Shown in pieces: positions 58,798-64,000 of a DNA stretch of 64,000 bases. The DNA lies in NCBI GenBank assembly GCA_022841915.1, contig JALHQN010000001.1, positions 310,001 through 374,000 of the forward strand. The letters run 5' to 3'. Made by a program: the position numbers and the translations under genes. Source of the stretch: Burkholderiales bacterium (GTDB lineage Bacteria; Pseudomonadota; Gammaproteobacteria; Burkholderiales; WYBJ01). The notes under the pieces are model-generated. The model ran no database searches and was not told where the DNA came from. It saw nothing but the letters and a program-made list of their open reading frames with translations. Every line of letters begins with the position of its first letter. Position 1 is the first letter of the stretch.

Positions 58798-59541
58798 ATG
58801 TTGAAGTCAATTCGTTCCATCTTGGCGTCCGCCGCGATCGCGCTGGGCGTACTTGCGTCGCCTGCCGCATTCGCGCAGCACTCAGACATCGAAGTGGCAG
58901 TTGTGAGCGGCAAGATCGTGGCCGATCCTCTGGGTGAAGCCGCGACCGCATTGAACGGCTACAAACTTTTCGAGGCCGATTTCGGGGATTTCGCGTTGGG
59001 GCCCAACGGCACGAAGAATCCGGGATTCGCGGATGCGCACGATCTCCCGAGCAGCGGCTTTGCTGGCGGGAATGTCCTCTATATCCGGCCCTTGGAGACC
59101 CTGAGCTTCTGGGACGGAGCAATGTGGACGGCGCCGGCGTCTGCCGGCACAACCCTCTCGATCAAGGACGCGCTCGGCGCCTTCCTGACTATCAACAGTG
59201 CCGGCGCGACCGTGCCGGCCGGTGGCGGCCTCATCGATGAGTTCGATTCCGGTGGCGGTCTGCACCAGCATGTCGATTTCATGATCAATAGCGGGGCACC
59301 GACCGGCGCCTACCGTCTGACGGCCCAATTGTGGGCGACCGAAACGTATCTCGGCAGTCCGATCTACACGGACAGCGACCCGTTCTACCTCGTGTTCAAT
59401 CGCGGATTGAGCACGGACGCCTTCGAGGCATCGGTGACCGCGTTGATGGTTCCCGAAGCCAGCACCTATGCGCTGATGCTGGCCGGTCTGGGGGTGGTAC
59501 TAACCGGCGTGGCACGTCGCCGCCTCGCGGTCCGCCGCTAG
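58798..59541 (+). CDS. PEP-CTERM protein, All3515-like (Zur-linked family)
   Basis: 247 residues, ATG with AGGAG upstream. Signal peptide ends SPAAFAQ; the C-terminus VPEASTYALMLAGLGVVLTG followed by RRR is a PEP-CTERM sorting signal for exosortase. The body (NVLYIRPLETLSFW, LHQHVDFMINSG, SDPFYLVFNRGLSTDAFE) is the same domain as the N-terminus of the giant divergent receptor and resembles the All3515 family whose cyanobacterial founder is Zur-repressed. His residues in the LHQHVDF motif could bind metal. Likely an extracellular zinc-related protein. Confidence 0.82.
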   Translation: MLKSIRSILASAAIALGVLASPAAFAQHSDIEVAVVSGKIVADPLGEAATALNGYKLFEADFGDFALGPNGTKNPGFADAHDLPSSGFAGGNVLYIRPLETLSFWDGAMWTAPASAGTTLSIKDALGAFLTINSAGATVPAGGGLIDEFDSGGGLHQHVDFMINSGAPTGAYRLTAQLWATETYLGSPIYTDSDPFYLVFNRGLSTDAFEASVTALMVPEASTYALMLAGLGVVLTGVARRRLAVRR

Positions 59542-59568
59542 CCGCGCCATCCCTCCATCGAAGACCCA

Positions 59569-59612
59569 CCGGCCGTAACCCCGACCTCGGGGTTACGGCC
59601 GGTTGCGTTATT
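59569..59612 (+). terminator. Strong terminator after the PEP-CTERM gene
   Basis: CCGGCCGTAACCCCG, loop ACCT, CGGGGTTACGGCCGG: a perfect 15-bp stem followed by TTGCGTTATT. Placed 27 bases after the stop codon. Confidence 0.85.
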
Positions 59613-60034
59613 GCATGCGCCCGTCGCCCTTGCCTGCGGTCCTGCTGTACGCCGTGTTCACCCTTTCGGGGGCGGCGGGGCTCGGCTACCAGTTTGTACG
59701 TGATGATGCTTGGCGGTTTCTGCTTCCTGACATTTATAGCCGGTCGCCGAAAACGACGGACCAAGGTGTCCCCGCTGTACAGGCGCTGATCGCCGCGATG
59801 CAGGTGTAGGTCTAAAGCCCCGGTCGTCATACGCTTCATGCCGAGCGTGGGTCGCGTTGATCTGTCCCAGTGCGCCGCCGGGCGCCAGCGCGTTTCCACG
59901 CAGCTCGACCCGCACCGGTCAATATAATTGACGCCCACGCCGCAATCCTAGTCATAGCAGATCTTTGAGACTTGTGTTCGGCGGTTCAGCGCCAGGACGA
60001 TCAATACCCATGTCGCGTGAATGCGGCAGGCATC
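59603..60034. other. Remainder of the gene-poor gap before the HNH genes
   Basis: About 430 bases holding the small spermidine-synthase-like remnant and a TATAAT at 59923-59928 without a good -35. Nothing else supported. Confidence 0.5.
59615..59809 (+). pseudogene. Remnant of a spermidine-synthase-like membrane protein
   Basis: 65 codons. LLYAVFTLSGAAGLGYQFV is the first membrane helix typical of fused MFS/spermidine-synthase proteins, but the frame ends soon after with unrelated residues. Probably a leftover of a deleted gene. Confidence 0.35.
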
Positions 60035-60961
60035 TCAGGCAGCCGCCTTGAAACGTTCATATCGCTGCGCGAGCCGATCCCGATCTGGTCGGTCCTTAAT
60101 GCGGCCGGGTAGATGGATCATTCCTCCATGGAGCCGCTTTAGCGCTTCGAGCATAGGCCCGTCGTTCTGTACGAGCAGACGCTCTGAAACGTGCAGCCTG
60201 TAGTCCGGGTCGATGCCGATCAGATGGGCATCGAATGCCGCATGATGGATCTTGGAGAGCGGAATGCCATTGGCCACGACCGGTTGTCCGAGCTTCTCAT
60301 CCTTGTCGGCGATGATGTGCGCGGCGTCGAGCAACAGCGGTTCCGGCAACCCTGAAAGCGCACAGCGGCCGTTGTAGGCGGTGATGACGGCTTCGCGAAA
60401 CGATGCCTGATGCAGGCGTTGTTTCACCGCTCGCAGCGCGTAGCGGCGCTCGATGGCATTCTCTGGGGGCGCGATCGCATCCTGATCCGGCACGCCGAAC
60501 GCCACGCGAGCCTTCAATCCTCGGGGATCCCAACCGGAAATGAACGCTGGCAACATGGCTTGGTAGCGTCCAGGCGCAATGCCGAGGAAGTAGATGATCG
60601 GCACTCGGTTTTCAAATGCTTCCCGTAGCCAGCGGTTATCGGCTGCGTCCGGGTTCTGCCCCATGAAGGCATAGTCCACCGATTCGTCGCCCTCGAAGAT
60701 CTGCCGATGCACTTCGCGCTGGTCGTCGTACCAAACCTTCGCGCCCGGTTTCGGAAATACGGTCTTGATCGAAAGCAGGAACCGCATCTGCTGTGGCTTG
60801 AAGATTCCACGGTGCGGGTTAACCAGCGGCAGGCGTTCGCCCCGAAACATGAATCCCGGCTTCAACTCGGTCGCTGTCAGGTGATCGTGGATCTCGCCGA
60901 GTCGTCGCACCTCCTCGAAGGCCGCCATGCGCATCGAGGTGTCCAGATCGTCACTCGTCAT
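60035..60961 (-). CDS. HNH endonuclease domain protein
   Basis: 308 residues. N-terminal domain of about 180 residues (FRGERLPLVNPHRGIFKPQQ, KVWYDDQREVHRQIFEGDE, YFLGIAPGRYQAM), then an HNH nuclease: YNGRCALSGLPEP, LLLDAAHIIADKDEKLGQ (His pair position), NGIPLSKIHHAAFDAHLIG. This is the architecture of stand-alone restriction endonucleases often next to restriction-modification genes. Last gene of a minus-strand set headed by hsdR outside the window. Confidence 0.88.
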   Translation of the reverse strand: MTSDDLDTSMRMAAFEEVRRLGEIHDHLTATELKPGFMFRGERLPLVNPHRGIFKPQQMRFLLSIKTVFPKPGAKVWYDDQREVHRQIFEGDESVDYAFMGQNPDAADNRWLREAFENRVPIIYFLGIAPGRYQAMLPAFISGWDPRGLKARVAFGVPDQDAIAPPENAIERRYALRAVKQRLHQASFREAVITAYNGRCALSGLPEPLLLDAAHIIADKDEKLGQPVVANGIPLSKIHHAAFDAHLIGIDPDYRLHVSERLLVQNDGPMLEALKRLHGGMIHLPGRIKDRPDRDRLAQRYERFKAAA

Positions 60962-60973
60962 GATCTATCGTCG

Positions 60974-61892
60974 TCATGCCCGGAAGCGGCTCTCGTTATG
61001 CCACGCCAAGGCTTCTGGGTCAGGCCTTCGCGTAGTGTCCGAAGGTTCGTCAATCTTGTGACCTTGCAGCGCGTAGTAATGCTTGCCGTTGCTGAACTCT
61101 TCCTTGATCCGACGGCTCACCTCGAAATGCAGATCCGGCGTCACCGTCACATAGCCCGCGTCGAAAAGGCTATGGATATCGCGCCTGAGCAGCAGTCCGT
61201 TCCGCGCTTCGTGCTCACCGCCTTCGGCGTAGGGGCGGATATGTGCGGCCTCGAGCGCGGGCAGCGTGCGCTCTTGAGTCACGGCGCAGCGGCGACTGTA
61301 CGTATCCGTGACGAGCACGCGGAATGCGCCTTGTCCCAGCCGCGGACGAATCAACTGTGGCTCCCCATAGCGTGGCTGCATTTGCGCAATAACCGGGAAC
61401 TCCGAGCGGCTCAACCGATCATTCACCGCGTCCCACAGAGAGTCCCTCTGCATCGCCTGTGGTGTAGGTCTTGAAGGAAACGATATTCCGTGACCAACTC
61501 GGCGGAACGGGGATCCAGTCTGTTTCGTCGAAGAAGAAGGGCTGCGTGAGGATGCGACAGCCGATTTCGAAATCACTCCTGTCCGTCGGCGGGACTTTGC
61601 GGTAGCGGGCGATCCGAGTGCGCATTTCCTGTGCCGACCCTGCGCCATTCGCCTCGCCAAACGCCTCCCAGGCCAGGGAACAGGGCATCGCATTCGCGTA
61701 GGCGAAGATGCCACCGCCGACGATGACGTTGCGTGGTGAGTGCAGCTTGAATAGGAAAAGTTCGCCGGGCTGAAGTGCGCGAAAGTTTGCACCGGACGGC
61801 GCCCAGAAATTGACCTCGGCGAGGTTCCGCTGCTGGCGCAACATGTCGAACCAATCGTCATCGGTGACGGCAACGACGAGGTTGATCGGCAT
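60974..61892 (-). pseudogene. HNH endonuclease gene with a frameshift
   Basis: Two frames together make one protein of about 305 residues. The first (start 61892, INLVVAVTDDDWFDMLRQQR to TGDAEGL) ends at 61419 in a TGA after SVGRGE; the reading continues in another frame from about 61440 (SLWDAVNDRLSRSEFP) to the HNH part (RRCAVTQERTLPALEAAHIR, LLRRDIHSLFDAGYVTV) and its stop at 60974. A one-base difference within 61435-61450 restores it. Either a recent inactivating shift or a sequencing error; both halves are otherwise intact. Confidence 0.75.
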
Positions 61893-62011
61893 CCAGCTAT
61901 CCCGTCTCTTGGTCTGGTTGCTCGGCTTCGGTGGACGCAATCCTCGGGGTCTTGGTCATAGGCACCCAGTGGGCAAGTGACACGCACATACCCGGCGTCC
62001 AATCCTTGTCG

Positions 62012-64000
62012 CTATCCATACACCCCCGCATTTCGCTCAGGGTAACTCTCGTACACATGCTCGAATACCGCTGAGCACTTCTGCCGATACATCTCCGGCG
62101 CATACGCGCGCGGAAGGCCTTCGTCGAGGGCGTCCTCGATCGTCAGTTTCAACGCAGAGCGCGCTGCGGATTTCTGTCGCCAGTTGAGCACGAGCAATTG
62201 CCCCAACCGTGACAGCAGGTCCTTGGCAACCTTCTTGACCTCATCGCGTTCCTCGGCACTCAGTTCCGGCGCCGGCCGCGTCAGGATGTCGAAGATCACA
62301 AGCTCTTCCTCAGTAAGGTTCTCGCGGACGTGACGAGCCTCCTCGTCGTTCAAGCTGTTCGACAGCCTGAGCAGGTCCTCGAACAGTTGCTCGATGCTCC
62401 GGCTACCGGCGTTGTAGCTTTCGATCAGTGCCTCGAACTTCTCTGCGAAGTCCGCGCGGGTTCGGTTAAGGCGCACGAGCTTGTCCAGCTTGGCGCGGAT
62501 CGCCGCCTTGAGTGCTTCGAGGTCCGTGTTTTTGTGCTTCGATTCCTTGAAGCGCTGCGCGAGGGCCTCGAAGTTGATCTTGGAGAGGTCGATGGCTGGA
62601 GGCCCAGCACTGCGGATCGTCAGGCCCGTGATGGATTCGTCCAGCAGGCCGCCGATCTGTCCCATGATGGTCGAGATATCCGGCGGGTTGGGGTTGAGTT
62701 TTGCGCGGATGGCAGCGGCCAGCGTCGCGATGCCGGCCACGCGCTGTGCGAACTCGAGCGCGGACGGATCGGGTTTGACGGCCCGGTAGAGGGTGCCGAC
62801 CAATTGCTCGTGGCCGAAGAAATCGCGCCTCAGCGACTCGGGTGAGATCAGCGCGTCGATTGCGTCCTTGATTGCTTCCAGTCGCTGCAAGTCGCCGAGC
62901 GGTAAGGCCTCGATCGCGGCGAGGTTCACGCCGTGGCTCGCGCAGAACGCCGTGGCGGCATCGACCGCTTCCCGCAGAGCAACGCCGAGCTGTGCCTTGT
63001 CCCTGACCGGGCTCGCGCCACCCTTGCCTGCGCCGTAGATGGCCAGCGCCTTCTCCAGCGAAGCGAACACGTTGGCGTAATCGACGATCACACCGCTGTG
63101 CTTGCCGGGGAAGACGCGGTTGGCGCGTGCGATGGTCTGCATCAGCGTGTGGTTGCGCATCGGCTTGTCGAGATACACGGTCGAGCAGCTCGGCGCATCG
63201 AAACCGGTGAGCCACATCGCGCAGACGAAGACCAGCCGCAGCGGGTCTTCTGTATCCTTGAACTTCTCGTCGAGACCGGGCTGCGATTCGTACATGCGCC
63301 GCCGATGAGGCTCGATGTCGAGCCCCAGCCTCTTCATCTGCTCGATCTCGTTTTGACCCGGCGAGACAATAACGGCCATGTCGGTCGTCGTCAGCACGTC
63401 GAGCCGAGCCTTGAGCGCTGCCCTGCGTGCATCACGTGCGGCCTGTGCCTGCAACGCTTCGCCGCCGCGCGTCTGGTAGGCGAGTACGCCCAACTCCTTT
63501 TGCACGCTCGCTGTCTCTTCCACCCAGCGGGCCTTCACCTTGTCATGCATACGTAGCGCCGTGGCCTTGTCGATGGAGACCACCATCGCCTTGCCGACGA
63601 AGCCCCGGCTTAGGAAGTGGTGCACGATGTCCTGAGCCACCGTCTCCAGGCGGTCGTCGCGGGTGATCAAGTGGTACTGCCTTCCCAGCACCTTCTCCAG
63701 CTTGGCCTCCTGTTCGTCATCGAGGCCCGCGTCCTCGATCAGGCGGTAGAGGTCATCGTTCAGGTCGGGATTAACCAGCTCAAGCTCGGGCGTACGGTTC
63801 TCGTAGAACAGCGGCACTGTGGCGCCGTCCTCGACCGACTGCTGGAAGTCGTAGATCGATACGTAGTCGCCGAAGACCTCCTTGGTGCGTTCCTCGCCGG
63901 CGATGAGGGGTGTGCCGGTGAACGCCAGGAACGTCGCCTTCGGCATGGCTGCGCGCATATTGAGCGCCAGCGTGTCGTACTGGCTGCGGTGAGCCTCGTC
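62012..64000 (-). CDS. hsdR: Type I restriction enzyme R subunit (HsdR), C-terminal portion
   Basis: The frame is open to the window edge, so the N-terminal nuclease and the first helicase motifs are outside. The first visible residues are DEAH, helicase motif II, followed by ATFLAFTGTPLIAGEE (motif III) and the second RecA domain (VFVCAMWLTGFDAPSCSTVY, HTLMQTIARANRVFPGKHSG, motifs V and VI). The helical C-terminus (PEMYRQKCSAVFEHVYESYP) contacts the modification subunits. Translocates DNA with ATP and cuts unmodified DNA. hsdM and hsdS are presumably upstream, beyond 64,000. Confidence 0.93.
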   Translation of the reverse strand, partial: DEAHRSQYDTLALNMRAAMPKATFLAFTGTPLIAGEERTKEVFGDYVSIYDFQQSVEDGATVPLFYENRTPELELVNPDLNDDLYRLIEDAGLDDEQEAKLEKVLGRQYHLITRDDRLETVAQDIVHHFLSRGFVGKAMVVSIDKATALRMHDKVKARWVEETASVQKELGVLAYQTRGGEALQAQAARDARRAALKARLDVLTTTDMAVIVSPGQNEIEQMKRLGLDIEPHRRRMYESQPGLDEKFKDTEDPLRLVFVCAMWLTGFDAPSCSTVYLDKPMRNHTLMQTIARANRVFPGKHSGVIVDYANVFASLEKALAIYGAGKGGASPVRDKAQLGVALREAVDAATAFCASHGVNLAAIEALPLGDLQRLEAIKDAIDALISPESLRRDFFGHEQLVGTLYRAVKPDPSALEFAQRVAGIATLAAAIRAKLNPNPPDISTIMGQIGGLLDESITGLTIRSAGPPAIDLSKINFEALAQRFKESKHKNTDLEALKAAIRAKLDKLVRLNRTRADFAEKFEALIESYNAGSRSIEQLFEDLLRLSNSLNDEEARHVRENLTEEELVIFDILTRPAPELSAEERDEVKKVAKDLLSRLGQLLVLNWRQKSAARSALKLTIEDALDEGLPRAYAPEMYRQKCSAVFEHVYESYPERNAGVYG

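Overview
The window looks like a chromosomal segment of a high-GC betaproteobacterium, probably Burkholderiales. Evidence for this is three separate tripartite-tricarboxylate (Bug/TctC) periplasmic receptor genes, a PEP-CTERM protein, a 706-residue MetG with a C-terminal tRNA-binding domain, and a thyA-folA / dcd / mrp / metG neighbourhood typical of that group. No database search was possible; names rest on motifs and family knowledge.

Layout. 1-6.9 kb: housekeeping (thyA, folA, a Sel1 protein, dcd, mrp/apbC, metG, an exported dienelactone-hydrolase-like protein). 7-15.3 kb: an enolase-superfamily enzyme, then a six-gene membrane complex (hyfB-C-E-F-G-I order) related to hydrogenase-4/complex I whose large subunit has lost the NiFe cysteines, so it reads as an energy-converting-hydrogenase-related (Ehr) complex. 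15.4-33.2 kb: acylphosphatase, an IclR regulator with a Bug receptor and an MmgE/PrpD enzyme, dnaE, a second Bug receptor, isoaspartyl peptidase, PP2C phosphatase, PEBP protein, a lipoprotein aminopeptidase, a hydrolase, a small LuxR-type regulator, and a TIGR02466-type oxygenase overlapping a third Bug receptor. 33.2-42 kb: a minus-strand operon of a cyclase-like/AAA/TPR protein, YcaO, TfuA and an HExxH protein, all overlapping or abutting and closed by a T-tailed terminator, with a cNMP-binding Crp/Fnr regulator divergent from it. This looks like an uncharacterised YcaO-TfuA (thioamide-type) modification locus. 42-47.2 kb: aminotransferase, nitroreductase, a DedA-rhodanese gene interrupted by an in-frame UGA exactly where relatives carry cysteine (selenocysteine or nonsense), and maeB.

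47.36-64 kb: a tRNA-Lys(CTT) gene abuts an integrase and opens an accessory region: excisionase-like and replication-like HTH genes with iteron-like repeats, a second type of tyrosine recombinase, about 1.9 kb without confident genes, then the most striking gene of the window. This is a single frame of about 2,065 codons that joins an N-terminal secreted domain, an autotransporter passenger and beta-barrel, a triple repeat of a TonB-box/plug-start segment, and a complete ZnuD-like TonB-dependent zinc receptor. Divergent to it is a PEP-CTERM protein carrying the same N-terminal domain (All3515-like, a family linked to Zur), which suggests a zinc-responsive surface system. The window ends in a defence-like locus: two HNH nuclease genes (one frameshifted) and the C-terminal two-thirds or so of a type I restriction HsdR.
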